From positions 1 to 62,677 of the forward strand of contig JABDFJ010000006.1 in NCBI GenBank assembly GCA_013286645.1: a stretch of 62,677 bases of DNA, read 5' to 3'. Position 1 is the stretch's first letter; the number at the start of each line of letters is the position of its first letter. The position numbers and the translations under genes were made by a program. Source of the DNA: Chlamydiota bacterium (GTDB lineage Bacteria; Chlamydiota; Chlamydiia; Chlamydiales; Parachlamydiaceae). Positions 43,958-52,955 of the stretch are shown piece by piece. The notes below the pieces were generated by a model that was not told the DNA's origin, ran no database searches, and worked only from the letters and a program-made list of their open reading frames with translations.

Positions 43958-44735
43958 GTGCTTTGTGACTCCATATTGGTGCTCGTTTTTCTAAAAATGC
44001 AGCCACGCCTTCCTTGGCTTCTTCAGACAGCCGGGCCGACTGGTGGAATGACAAGGCCATCTCCAAATCATCAAAAAAGTTGGCAGGATCTAAGTTGTCC
44101 AGTAAACGCTTCGTATCTTTAGTCGCCGTAGGTGCCCCCTGCAAAATCAGGCCAGCCACGCGCATGGCTTCTGGAAGCAACTTATCTTTATCCACTTGTC
44201 TATTGGCCAGGCCCATGGCAACGGCGCGTTCGCTATCGACAAGTTCTCCTAACAGCAGCAATTCTCTGACATCACGCATACGCATTTGACGACACAGTAA
44301 TGTAGCCACTTGTGCAGCAACTAAACCGCGTTTTGTTTCAGGAAAGCCCATGCGCGCCCCTTTGGTAAGCAAGGCATAATCACAAGCCGCTACGATGCCA
44401 GCTCCGCCGGCAATAGCATCGCCTTGCACAGCAGCAATGGTCACTAAGGGGGAAGTATAAATCGTTTTTAGCAATCGAGCGACATGCTGCGCCATTTTTT
44501 CCACCAATGCATGATCGGCTGATTCCTGTAGATCTAAGCCCGCACAAAATACACTGCCTGTTCCCTGTAAAATGACAATACGCATAGCCTCTTGCTTTGC
44601 AAGAGCTTCAAAAGCTGCAGTCAATTCCTCCATCAAATCCAAGCATAAAGCATTGCGCTTTTCCTCTCTTTTCAAGGTAATTTGAGCGATCGATGCACAG
44701 GCATCTTTTACTTCGAGATATTTATATGCCATCAC
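43938..44735 (-). CDS. enoyl-CoA hydratase/isomerase family protein
   Basis: This 265-residue crotonase-fold protein has EEKRNALCLDLMEEL (CoA-binding turn), GTGSVFCAGLDLQE (oxyanion hole), VTIAAVQGDAIAGGAGIVAAC and GARMGFPETKRGL. The Glu in FPETKRGL is one conserved catalytic-region residue. It would hydrate an unsaturated acyl-CoA, in context the product of the carboxyltransferase, as AtuE or methylglutaconyl-CoA hydratase do. Its ATG overlaps the preceding stop (ATGA). Exact substrate unknown. Confidence 0.9.
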   Translation of the reverse strand: MMAYKYLEVKDACASIAQITLKREEKRNALCLDLMEELTAAFEALAKQEAMRIVILQGTGSVFCAGLDLQESADHALVEKMAQHVARLLKTIYTSPLVTIAAVQGDAIAGGAGIVAACDYALLTKGARMGFPETKRGLVAAQVATLLCRQMRMRDVRELLLLGELVDSERAVAMGLANRQVDKDKLLPEAMRVAGLILQGAPTATKDTKRLLDNLDPANFFDDLEMALSFHQSARLSEEAKEGVAAFLEKRAPIWSHKAHAAIER

Positions 44736-45079
44736 ATAGCTCCTAAGATAAAATCTTCTGGTACATCCACAACCATTTCTAAAATTGCTTGTCCCAAGGC
44801 TTTACCTTGGGCATCGATGCGTAAAGACCTGCTTCCACCGCCTGCTAAAGCACCTTCCAAAATGAAGTTTAAAGCCCATAAGTTGGCTAACTCATAGCGC
44901 TTGACGCCGCGCAAACCAAGGTGCTGAAAAAAAACTGCTACGTTGTCTGTCGTTAACCTCTCAGCCAATAACTTGTATCCTTCTGCCGAATATGCAATGA
45001 CGCCGATATTGGAATTTGTGCCTTTATCACCACTACGGGCATAGGCAAGCTGTCCCAGCAGCACCTTCTTTGTTATCAT
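44732..45079 (-). CDS. AtuA C-terminal-domain protein, separately encoded
   Basis: This 115-residue protein (KVLLGQLAYARSGDKGTNSN, IGVIAYSAEGYKLLAERLTT, ALAGGGSRSLRIDAQGKALG) matches the C-terminal domain that in many AtuA proteins is fused to the larger AtuA domain. Here it is a separate gene whose ATG overlaps the stop of the large-domain gene (ATGA), so the two are probably made in equal amounts and act together. The biochemical role of AtuA is not established. Confidence 0.85.
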   Translation of the reverse strand: MITKKVLLGQLAYARSGDKGTNSNIGVIAYSAEGYKLLAERLTTDNVAVFFQHLGLRGVKRYELANLWALNFILEGALAGGGSRSLRIDAQGKALGQAILEMVVDVPEDFILGAM

Positions 45080-46443
45080 GCTTGTACCTCAACCACTTCA
45101 ACTTTAGCTTCGATGGCCTTTGTTCCTATGAGACAAGGCCAATAGCCAAAGATAGGACGCACCCGTGCGCGCCCAGAGGTGTAGCCTGTTGTGCCTGGGG
45201 GACCACTTGTGACCATAGGGGCTAACTGCTTGGTAAAACACTCGACAGCTTCAAGGCGATGATCGGCCACACAGATACGCATTAGGCACTCCAAAGGTTG
45301 CTCTGGCGACCAAATACCAGGCACCACAGCCCCTGTGCCCAAACACTCAATGCAAGAGCGTTCTAAAGCAAATCCAGCGCGGCGCACGCGTTCCAAAATA
45401 ATTTCTCCGCAGCGCTGTGCTTTATCTTTGGCATCTCTGCCAAAGATAGCTAACGAGCCTTCAGCTTTATACCCATCGCGATAGGTGGCACTTACCTTAT
45501 ATGTGGGAGGAGGAGGCCTTCCTTTAGCCCCAACGACAGCGACGCGATCCTTTCTATCTTCATTTAATGCTAAGGTAAGCATGGAAAGAGTGACGTCCGG
45601 ACTCAGATAATTGTCTGGATCGCCAATTTCATATAGCAACTGTTCTTTCACTGTTTCCAGTGTGACGCGTCCACCCGACATTGAGGGTTTTGTAACGACG
45701 AATTCCCCATTTTCAGCCATTTCAACCACGGGGAAACCGATATCGACAGAATTCGTCAGCTCACACCACAGTGTGGATATTCCTCCTGTTACTTGCGTGC
45801 CACATTCTAAAAGATGACCAGCAACAGTGGCTTGTGCCAAGCGATTGTAATCGTCCCACTTCCAATCAAAATGAGCCACACAAGGTCCAACCGTAAGGCT
45901 TGGATCTGCCACACGTCCAGTAATAACGATGTTTGCACCTTGCTGGAGCGCAGCAACAATAGGTCGAGCGCCAAGATATGCGTTTGCCGTGGAAAGTTGA
46001 TCGAGGATCTCTGCAATCGAGTGTCCATCTTCAAGATTGGCAAAGGAAGCATTGTTTGGATCTGCTTTAATCATAGCTAACACATCATCGCCGCTGACTA
46101 TGCCGATGCGCATCGAAGTACATCCAGCCTGTTGCAACACTTCACGGCATGCTAGGGCACACCTTTTTGGATCTAAGCCCCCAGCATTTGTCACGATTTT
46201 AACTTTTGCCCCTTTAAGCCAAAATGGAATGATGCTTTTGACCACATCAATAAAATCGCGCGCATATCCACTATTGGGATCTTTGGAGCGCTGCACTGCC
46301 ATGATGGAAAGAGACACTTCAGACAGATAATCTAAAGTTAGAAAGTCAAGATCTGGCTGTTGCTCCAATAATTTCGCAGGAGCGTCATTGCTATCCCCCC
46401 AAAAAGCTTGAGCGTTGCCAATTTTTAGAGATTTCTGCTTCAT
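45076..46443 (-). CDS. AtuA family protein (acyclic terpene utilisation)
   Basis: This 455-residue protein begins LKIGNAQAFWGDSNDAPAKL and LDFLTLDYLSEVSLSIMAVQ, the DUF1446/AtuA start. It includes IVITGRVADPSLTVGPCVAH, LLECGTQVTGGISTLWCELT and TGYTSGRARVRPIFGYW. In Pseudomonas the atu cluster, which includes atuA, degrades citronellol through geranyl-CoA. AtuA is also found beside acyl-CoA carboxylases of branched-chain degradation. ATGA overlaps on both sides place it at the centre of the operon. Confidence 0.9.
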   Translation of the reverse strand: MKQKSLKIGNAQAFWGDSNDAPAKLLEQQPDLDFLTLDYLSEVSLSIMAVQRSKDPNSGYARDFIDVVKSIIPFWLKGAKVKIVTNAGGLDPKRCALACREVLQQAGCTSMRIGIVSGDDVLAMIKADPNNASFANLEDGHSIAEILDQLSTANAYLGARPIVAALQQGANIVITGRVADPSLTVGPCVAHFDWKWDDYNRLAQATVAGHLLECGTQVTGGISTLWCELTNSVDIGFPVVEMAENGEFVVTKPSMSGGRVTLETVKEQLLYEIGDPDNYLSPDVTLSMLTLALNEDRKDRVAVVGAKGRPPPPTYKVSATYRDGYKAEGSLAIFGRDAKDKAQRCGEIILERVRRAGFALERSCIECLGTGAVVPGIWSPEQPLECLMRICVADHRLEAVECFTKQLAPMVTSGPPGTTGYTSGRARVRPIFGYWPCLIGTKAIEAKVEVVEVQA

Positions 46444-48044
46444 ACTTGTATCACGCCTGTGTGGAAGGTGCGCTCACCAACAGGTACACGCATCGCTAGA
46501 TGCAACAAATTCGCGACGACATCCCGTGTAGTATGGGGAGCGATGATGCCATCTACCCATCCACGCGCAGCTCCATAGCGGATGTCCGTTTGTTCTTCAT
46601 AACATTTTTTTATCTCTTGATGCATCTTAGCCGCCTGCTCTTTATTGAGCTCGACACCTTTGCGTTCGGCAGCCTTCTTCTGTACTGTAAATAGTGTATC
46701 GGCAGCTTGACCTGCACCCATCACAGCATATTTAGCATTGGGCCAAGCGACAATAAAGCGGGGATCATACGCTTTACCACACAAGGCGTAATTGCCGGCA
46801 CCAAAAGAATTTCCTAATACCACCGTGAGCTTAGGCACAATCGAATTGCTGACGGCACTGACTAATTTTGCACCCGAACGAATGATGCCCGACTGCTCCG
46901 CCTCACGTCCTACCATGAAGCCCATCACATCTTGAAAAAATACGAGCGGCAACTTCATTTGATTGCAATCCATCACAAAACGCGCGGCTTTATCTGCCCC
47001 TTCGGCATAGATCACGCCGCCGATCTCAACATTGCCCTTCCCACTTACACTCTGGATGCGCTGATTAGCCACAAGACCAAATCGAATGCCTTTGATGGTA
47101 GCAAAACCTGTCACTAGCGTCTTGCCATAATCTGCTTTATATTCCTGCAACGAATCAGCATCTAATATGCAAGCGAGCAGATCTCGCACATCATAGCTTT
47201 GATGTCCATTCCCCCCCATAATATCATAGACCTCATCCACAGGCTTTTGAGTGGCTGCATTGACATTCAAGGGCTTGCTAGCTTCTTCTGGCAGGAAATC
47301 GACTAAGGCGCGTAAGCGTTTAATACAGGCTTCGTCATTAGGTTCATAAAAATCTACCGTTCCACTAATTTCAGCATGCATTTTCGCGCCTCCCAACTCT
47401 TCGGGATCAACAACCTGTCCGATGGCTGCCTTGACCAAAGCTGGACCCGCTAAATATAACCCGCTCCCTTCCGTCATCAACAGCTTATCGCACAACACGG
47501 GCAAATATCCTCCACCTGCAATGCAATTGCCCATGATCGCCGCAAACTGTGGAATACCTGCAGCAGACATGACAGCATTATTGCGAAAGATGCGCCCAAA
47601 ATCGTCTTCATCAGGGAAAACATCCTCTTGAAGGGGTAGGAATACACCGGAGGAATCGACTAAGTAGATCACTGGCAAACGACATTCGAAAGCGATGCGC
47701 TGAGCTCTTAGCACCTTTTTAACAGACTGAGGGAACATGGCCCCAGCTTTGACCGTAGCGTCATTGGCAACGACCATACACTCTCGACCACATATCTGCC
47801 CGATGCCCGTGACGACGCCAGCTGCAGGCAGTTCACCCCACTCTTTATACATATTCCATGCCGCCCAGATGCCAAGCTCGATGAAAGACGAAGAAGGGTC
47901 GACGAGGTGCTTTAGGCGCTCCCGCACGGTCATTCTGCCTAAACGCAGCTGGCGTTGGGTGCCTTCGATCCCTCCCCCTTCTGCGAGCTTTGCCTCTTCA
48001 GCCAAGAATTGTTTCGTCAATATGCGCAAATGATTCTCTTTCAT
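46440..48044 (-). CDS. acyl-CoA carboxylase carboxyltransferase (beta) subunit, MccB/AtuC-like
   Basis: This 534-residue protein has both crotonase-like halves of a carboxyltransferase: GNCIAGGGYLPVLCDKLLMT with LYLAGPALVKAAIGQVVDPE in the N-half, VFFQDVMGFMVGREAEQSGI and GNSFGAGNYALCGKAYDPRF in the C-half. This is closest to methylcrotonyl- or geranyl-CoA carboxylase beta chains. It needs a biotin-carboxylase/carrier alpha subunit, which is not in this operon or window. The start is ATG 48044, overlapping the dehydrogenase stop as ATGA, preferred to a longer frame at 48068. Confidence 0.92.
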   Translation of the reverse strand: MKENHLRILTKQFLAEEAKLAEGGGIEGTQRQLRLGRMTVRERLKHLVDPSSSFIELGIWAAWNMYKEWGELPAAGVVTGIGQICGRECMVVANDATVKAGAMFPQSVKKVLRAQRIAFECRLPVIYLVDSSGVFLPLQEDVFPDEDDFGRIFRNNAVMSAAGIPQFAAIMGNCIAGGGYLPVLCDKLLMTEGSGLYLAGPALVKAAIGQVVDPEELGGAKMHAEISGTVDFYEPNDEACIKRLRALVDFLPEEASKPLNVNAATQKPVDEVYDIMGGNGHQSYDVRDLLACILDADSLQEYKADYGKTLVTGFATIKGIRFGLVANQRIQSVSGKGNVEIGGVIYAEGADKAARFVMDCNQMKLPLVFFQDVMGFMVGREAEQSGIIRSGAKLVSAVSNSIVPKLTVVLGNSFGAGNYALCGKAYDPRFIVAWPNAKYAVMGAGQAADTLFTVQKKAAERKGVELNKEQAAKMHQEIKKCYEEQTDIRYGAARGWVDGIIAPHTTRDVVANLLHLAMRVPVGERTFHTGVIQV

Positions 48045-49801
48045 GAAACGTCTACACCTGTATAACAATGTGATACTTTTTCCATGTCGCTATCCATCGA
48101 ACAAAATAAGGTGCGCAAATTATGCTCAACCTGTCCAAACGCCAAGCGACAATACAATTTGGCGGCGGCCACATCATTTTCCACTGAAGCTGTCGTTATC
48201 TCTCCATGCATAGTAGCATCAATTTTACTCAATACAGCCGACGAGGTGTATAGGGCAATGGCACATTCAGCAATGCGCTCCAGCTCTAATTGTTTTTCGA
48301 CAACACCTTCACGGTAATAGGCCAGCAGCTTGCCTATACCAAAGCTAAAGCGCCTAATTAGCGACGAGAGCTTCTGAGCTTCGCGCTGTAAGATATCTGC
48401 CCTCACAGTGACATCCGGACGAGACAAGCGCGAAAATAGCGACGAAAACATACTCCTGATAAACTTAGATTCTTTAAAGGGCGTTTTAAAAGCTTCTAAG
48501 AAAGCTTTCATCTCAAGTCCAACTTCACGCATCCCTACAGCGGCGATAAAGGCGCGCAACACATCATTCGACCCTTCCCCGATCATATTCAGACGAGCAT
48601 CACGCATCATCCTCTCTAAAGGACAACTCGTAAACAAAGAACGTCCTCCATAGATCTGCATGGTATCATAGATGATCGCCCACAAAGCCTCACTAGTAAA
48701 CACTTTCAAGATGGCAGATTCTAGCATGATATCTTCAACATGTGCATCGATTAAACCTGCTGTCATATATGTTGAAGCATCCATGGCATAGGTCAAAGCA
48801 GCAATCTTAGCAATCTTCTTCTTCACCAGACCAAAAGAGGCCAAAGGACGACCAAATTGATGTCGATTTATAGCATGTGTATTTGCCATCTCCATCAGAA
48901 CTTTGGCTGCCCCTGTACACATGGCTCCAAATGTGGTGCGTCCATAATCCAACACGGTTAAACATACCCTTAACCCACCACCAATAGGACCTAAGATATT
49001 TTCAGCTGGCACTTCCATATCAACAAATTCGAGGTTAGCTGTCCTAGTGCCGCGATGGCCAACCTTCTCCAATGCTGGCACTGCTACTTTAAAGCCCGGC
49101 ATATCGGAAGTGACTAAAAATGCCGTGATTTTATCCTGCTTGCCTTTTGGGGTGTCAATTTCAGTTTTAGCCATCACTGTCAATATCTGGGCCACACTGC
49201 CATTTGTTGTCCATTGCTTGCGCCCTGTAATGCGATAGACGTTTTTTACAGGGTCATAAACGGCGCGTGTTTCGACCCCTGACGCATCAGAACCGGCATT
49301 TGGCTCCGTCAGTGAGAAAGCCGCTATCTTTTCTGCTCTAGCCAAAGGTCCAAGCCAGCGCTCGCGCTGTTTAGGGGTGCCAAATAAAATTAAAGCCTTT
49401 AAGCCTATGCTTTGATGCACACTAACGAAAAGCGAGGTAGAAGCGCAGCGCCCAGCAAGCAATTCAGCCACCTTACAGTAGGCTTGCTGTGACATCCCTA
49501 GACCGCCTAATTCTTTAGATACTGTCATCCCCATGACACCCAGCTTGGTAAGTCCGGAGATGACTGAAGCGGGGATTTCGCCATGGCGATCGATCCAATC
49601 GGGATCAATTTCTTTATAAGCAAAATCCTTCACTTTAGCCAAAAAAGTATCGAGCTCTGTTTGCTTTTCTTTGCTAAGCACAGGATAAGGAAATACTAAG
49701 CTAGATTCGAAGCCACCAAAATAAAGCTTCTTAGCAAACCCTGCAGTTTTCTTGTCTGAAGCAAGCAACTCTTCGGCTAATCGTCTTTGCTGATCATCCA
49801 T
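48041..49801 (-). CDS. acyl-CoA dehydrogenase, VLCAD/ACAD9-like length
   Basis: This 586-residue flavoprotein has AAFSLTEPNAGSDASGVETR (FAD/substrate region), LDYGRTTFGAMCTGAAKVL and IYGGRSLFTSCPLERMMRDA, then LNMIGEGSNDVLRAFIAAVG, whose Glu is at the catalytic-base position of most family members. A C-terminal helical extension of about 150 residues makes it VLCAD/ACAD9-sized rather than the short 380-residue form. It introduces the alpha-beta double bond in the first step of the operon's pathway. AGGGG precedes ATG 49801. Its promoter lies just before the TGGACTGAA array. Confidence 0.92.
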   Translation of the reverse strand: MDDQQRRLAEELLASDKKTAGFAKKLYFGGFESSLVFPYPVLSKEKQTELDTFLAKVKDFAYKEIDPDWIDRHGEIPASVISGLTKLGVMGMTVSKELGGLGMSQQAYCKVAELLAGRCASTSLFVSVHQSIGLKALILFGTPKQRERWLGPLARAEKIAAFSLTEPNAGSDASGVETRAVYDPVKNVYRITGRKQWTTNGSVAQILTVMAKTEIDTPKGKQDKITAFLVTSDMPGFKVAVPALEKVGHRGTRTANLEFVDMEVPAENILGPIGGGLRVCLTVLDYGRTTFGAMCTGAAKVLMEMANTHAINRHQFGRPLASFGLVKKKIAKIAALTYAMDASTYMTAGLIDAHVEDIMLESAILKVFTSEALWAIIYDTMQIYGGRSLFTSCPLERMMRDARLNMIGEGSNDVLRAFIAAVGMREVGLEMKAFLEAFKTPFKESKFIRSMFSSLFSRLSRPDVTVRADILQREAQKLSSLIRRFSFGIGKLLAYYREGVVEKQLELERIAECAIALYTSSAVLSKIDATMHGEITTASVENDVAAAKLYCRLAFGQVEHNLRTLFCSMDSDMEKVSHCYTGVDVS

Positions 49802-49897
49802 GTTAACCCCTAAAATTTAATATGCATTAGCATATACCAAATTAAATTATTAAAGTTGAAGCAAATCGCTTGGTGATTATAATCTAACAACAAAAAA

Positions 49898-49987
49898 TGG
49901 ACTGAATGGACTGAATGGACTGAATGGACTGAATGGACTGAATGGACTGAATGGACTGAATGGACTGAATGGACTGAATGGACTGAA
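49898..49987. repeat. ten perfect tandem copies of TGGACTGAA
   Basis: Ten 9-bp units without a mismatch, starting at 49898, 49907 and so on to 49979. Perfection implies recent expansion, so the copy number is probably variable between isolates. The array forms the left arm of the element around the four-helix-bundle gene. Confidence 0.95.
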
Positions 49988-49996
49988 TGGACAAAT

Positions 49997-50554
49997 ATGG
50001 ACACATTAATTCCAAGACACGGTGGATATCGTGGACTTAAAAGTTTTCAGATAGCCCAATTGGTTTATGACATCACCTCAAGATTTTGTGATCGCTTTGT
50101 AGGTAAGCGCAGTCGCACGCATGATCAAATGGTGCAGGCAGCACGCTCTGGCGTGCAAAATATTGCTGAAGGCAGCCAGGCTTCTGGCACTTCCAAGAAA
50201 ACAGAGCTCAAGCTCACTAATGTGGCGCGGGCTAGCCTCGAAGAACTATGCCTTGACTATGAAGATTTTCTTAGGCAGCGTCAGCTGCCAATTTGGGATT
50301 ATGCAGATCCTCGCCGCCAAGATCTCATTAGAAAGCGATTAACAACTGCCGATCAGTTTGCCCTATGGGCAAAACAATTACATCAACAAAACCAAGGAAG
50401 TCTTGAGGAGATTGCTGCGAATGGCGTGCTAGCGCTGCTTGCAGCAGCGTGCTCTCTTTTAGATAGACAGCTTGTGGCTCAGGCAGATGCCTTCAAACAG
50501 GAAGGAGGATTCACTGAACGCCTTTATCATTCACGAATCAATCATAGGAAATAG
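49997..50554 (+). CDS. four-helix-bundle protein (S23/IVS/Avd-like family)
   Basis: This 185-residue protein includes LKSFQIAQLVYDITSRFCDR, the helix-1 signature of the family, then RSRTHDQMVQAARSGVQNIAEGSQA and KTELKLTNVARASLEELCLD, LEDF-type helices of 23S-rRNA-intervening-sequence (S23) proteins. A C-terminal extension (about 110-185) fits the 'four helix bundle suffix' variants. The fold is shared with Avd, the accessory protein of diversity-generating retroelements; no reverse transcriptase is seen. ATG 49997 lies at the end of the left word arm, and the stop at the start of the right one. Function unknown. Confidence 0.85.
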   Translation: MDTLIPRHGGYRGLKSFQIAQLVYDITSRFCDRFVGKRSRTHDQMVQAARSGVQNIAEGSQASGTSKKTELKLTNVARASLEELCLDYEDFLRQRQLPIWDYADPRRQDLIRKRLTTADQFALWAKQLHQQNQGSLEEIAANGVLALLAAACSLLDRQLVAQADAFKQEGGFTERLYHSRINHRK

Positions 50555-50640
50555 TCCATGTCGTCCATATTTGTCCATGCAGTCCATATTTGTCCATGCA
50601 GTCCATATTTGTCCATGTAGTCCATTTCGTCCATGCTAAA

Positions 50641-51591
50641 ATGAGTTTTAAATTGCTAGATAGTCGTTTGTTGCCAAAAAACCCCATCACCCGCTTTGCG
50701 CCAAGCCCCACAGGCTACCTCCACCTTGGCCACGTAATATCCATGGCCTACGTCTTTGGTGTGGCTGCACTTAGTGGAGCTAAAGTCCTCCTCCGCATTG
50801 AAGACCACGATCGACAGCGCTACCGCAAAGAATATGAACAAGCCATTATCGATGATATGGCGTGGCTGGGCTTCATTCCCGATAATTGGCAAGAATTTCA
50901 GACAGAAAAACGTCCGTCAGACTTTCGTCAAAGCGACTGTAGCCAGCATTATGCGGCAGCTCTCGAAGTGTTAGCTAAGCACAATAAAACCTACTACTGT
51001 GAATGCAGTCGGAAAATACTCGTCGAAAACCCAGATGCTTTAGAACAGCGCTATCCGGGCACTTGCCGCTCAAAAAACTTACTTGCCACACATTCACATG
51101 GCTTGAGATTGCACCTGTCTGACAATGAAGAGAAAAACTTCACAGATCTCATCCATGGTACAGTCATACAAAATCCGGCGCAACAGTGTGGGGACTTCTT
51201 ATTAAAAGATCGACATGGCTACTTCACCTATAACTTTGCGGTGGTGGTCGATGACATCCGCCACGGCGTCAACTTCATCATCCGCGGCGCAGATCTTTTA
51301 CATTGCACGGGACGCCAACTAACACTTAGGCAACACCTAGGCCATAGAGATACTCCGCTATTCCTACATCATCCCCTTATCACGGATGCTAGTGGCAAAA
51401 AATTGAGCAAGCGCACCTTTGCCGAAGGCATTATTCAGCGACGTGAGCGCGGGGATAGTCCGCACAACGTGATCGGCGAAGCCTTATTCTTGACAGGAAT
51501 GTTACCACGCCAGATGCCCATCAAGGCGAGCGAAGTAGCGAAAGTCATTAGTCAAGCATCAGCTTCCCAGCTTGCAAGCTATCATCGATGA
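50641..51591 (+). CDS. gluQ: glutamyl-Q tRNA(Asp) synthetase
   Basis: This 316-residue class-I synthetase-like enzyme has ITRFAPSPTGYLHLGHVISM (HIGH motif as HLGH) and DASGKKLSKRTF (KMSKS as KLSKR). It lacks the anticodon-binding domain of GluRS. The zinc ligands YYCECSRK and YPGTCR are kept. The family attaches glutamate to queuosine at position 34 of tRNA(Asp). No Shine-Dalgarno is visible, because the right word arm of the preceding element ends four bases before ATG 50641. The 3' end overlaps the convergent gene by 44 bp. Confidence 0.92.
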   Translation: MSFKLLDSRLLPKNPITRFAPSPTGYLHLGHVISMAYVFGVAALSGAKVLLRIEDHDRQRYRKEYEQAIIDDMAWLGFIPDNWQEFQTEKRPSDFRQSDCSQHYAAALEVLAKHNKTYYCECSRKILVENPDALEQRYPGTCRSKNLLATHSHGLRLHLSDNEEKNFTDLIHGTVIQNPAQQCGDFLLKDRHGYFTYNFAVVVDDIRHGVNFIIRGADLLHCTGRQLTLRQHLGHRDTPLFLHHPLITDASGKKLSKRTFAEGIIQRRERGDSPHNVIGEALFLTGMLPRQMPIKASEVAKVISQASASQLASYHR

Positions 51592-52810
51592 TAGCTTGTA
51601 AAACTTTAATTTTATCAGCCAATTCCTCGTAGTTCAGCGCGTGCTTTTGAAGGGCATTTACAGCGCGCATGATAGCCTCTTTAGCCATCGGCAGATCTCC
51701 TAAGACAAGCTTTAGTAGGGCTTGATGCATGTCAAAGGCAACAAATGATTTGCGCTCAATACCAACGAGTCGACTTTGCGAGGCATATTGTACAGCGATA
51801 TTTAAAGATCTCTCTGCTTCTTCCAAATCGATGGTTTCAGGCTCTAAACAATATTCAGCAAAGTGGTGATGAACTTCGGCAATCAAGTAGCGACTGTCTT
51901 CAGTATCAGCGAGCATTTTTATGTCTAGCAGAGCTTGGCGTAAATAGGTAATAGCCTCTTTTTTTCGATCTACATTAAAAAGCACAGCGAAACAGCAATT
52001 TGCGATTTTTACTTGCATTTCTGTGGAATGATCATAAGCGAGCGCCTTATCGTAAATAGCAAAAAGCCCATCAAGATCCGAGGGTGACTTCCGCCGATGC
52101 TGCCTCGACAAAATCTGATAGTAAAGACCGCCCAATTCGCGCGTTCCCACTTCATCATTCATTAATAAGAATAATCCTTCACTCAGAGTGAATAAAAGTT
52201 CACACCGTTTTTCATCAGCTTGTCGTCCATCTTCCTGTTGATAGCAACAACAAAGCAAACGAGCCGTATCCGCCAATGCAAAAAGGCGCTTTGTGGGAGC
52301 AGAAAGAGCTAATGTATGCGTAAAGGCTGTGCTTATGTAGCTGTCGACATGTGTAGTCAGCATTAGTTCTTCAATGCTATCAGCAAGCTTGATGTTTCTC
52401 TGCAGTCTGGCTTGTAGCTCATGCAGTGTTTTAAATGGACACAAATCAAAACACTGATTGCTCATTCCCATAGCATATAATTGCAGATCGAAAGAGATTA
52501 ATGACAGTGACCTGCATGTACTTCGCTCTGCCATAAAAAACAAGTGAGCGTACAGACGTACAACATCACCTATAAGGAAGATCAGTTTAGGTTCAGGTTT
52601 CCGATTCTCTGTCGCTGACAAACAATGTAAGGCTAATTTATAAGCTTTTTCCAATAGCTGTATCTTCTTATCACGATCGAAAAATGTCTCCGTGGACATT
52701 TCATAGGTGCGATATTGCGCCAACAGATTATCGATAGAAAGTAAAGCATCTTCATAATCTGCTGTTGTAAAAAAACAGCATCCGAAGTTGATCGCCTCTA
52801 AACTAGACAT
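51548..52810 (-). CDS. hypothetical helical-repeat (TPR-like) protein
   Basis: This 420-residue protein is almost entirely helical and soluble. Units such as YEDALLSIDNLLAQYR, AIYDKALAYDHSTEMQVKIA, KEAITYLRQALLDIK and LEEAERSLNIAVQYA look like degenerate tetratricopeptide repeats; the spacing is irregular. It may be a scaffold, chaperone or effector. It is unusually Cys-rich for a cytosolic protein (FGCCFF, LLCCCYQQ). The end lies inside gluQ on the opposite strand. Confidence 0.65.
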   Translation of the reverse strand: MSSLEAINFGCCFFTTADYEDALLSIDNLLAQYRTYEMSTETFFDRDKKIQLLEKAYKLALHCLSATENRKPEPKLIFLIGDVVRLYAHLFFMAERSTCRSLSLISFDLQLYAMGMSNQCFDLCPFKTLHELQARLQRNIKLADSIEELMLTTHVDSYISTAFTHTLALSAPTKRLFALADTARLLCCCYQQEDGRQADEKRCELLFTLSEGLFLLMNDEVGTRELGGLYYQILSRQHRRKSPSDLDGLFAIYDKALAYDHSTEMQVKIANCCFAVLFNVDRKKEAITYLRQALLDIKMLADTEDSRYLIAEVHHHFAEYCLEPETIDLEEAERSLNIAVQYASQSRLVGIERKSFVAFDMHQALLKLVLGDLPMAKEAIMRAVNALQKHALNYEELADKIKVLQAIIDDSLQAGKLMLD

Positions 52811-52955
52811 TGCACTCCAAAATATTCAGTAACGAGAAAAGCTTAGGACAATAACTTGTTATGCGGTTTACGTCAAACAGACAAATTTAATAAATAAAAA
52901 TATTGCATTATAATTAAAATTAATGTATTATTTACAATTTAAATATTAGGTTGTT

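Larger units (their letters stand above)
49898..50636. mobile_element. word-array hairpin element carrying a four-helix-bundle gene
   Basis: The left arm (49898-49995) is ten perfect TGGACTGAA units and then TGGACAAATATGGACAC. The right arm (50553-50636) is built of complementary words AGTCCATATTTGTCCATGC, AGTCCATTTCGTCCATGC. An intact four-helix-bundle gene fills the loop exactly, its start and stop touching the arms. The design is like a ribosomal intervening sequence (stem plus S23 gene) but placed between protein genes. Words match the small hairpin at 2369. Confidence 0.7.

Noticed and set aside
49898-49987. CRISPR array
   Set aside because: Units are 9 bp and contiguous with no spacers; no cas genes are in the window.
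49810-50004. Minus-strand frame encoding a (HSV)n repeat protein
   Set aside because: It is only the translation of the perfect TGGACTGAA array; there is no ribosome-binding site and no family.
49997-50554. Diversity-generating retroelement with Avd
   Set aside because: The fold is shared, but I found no reverse transcriptase, template repeat or variable repeat in the window.
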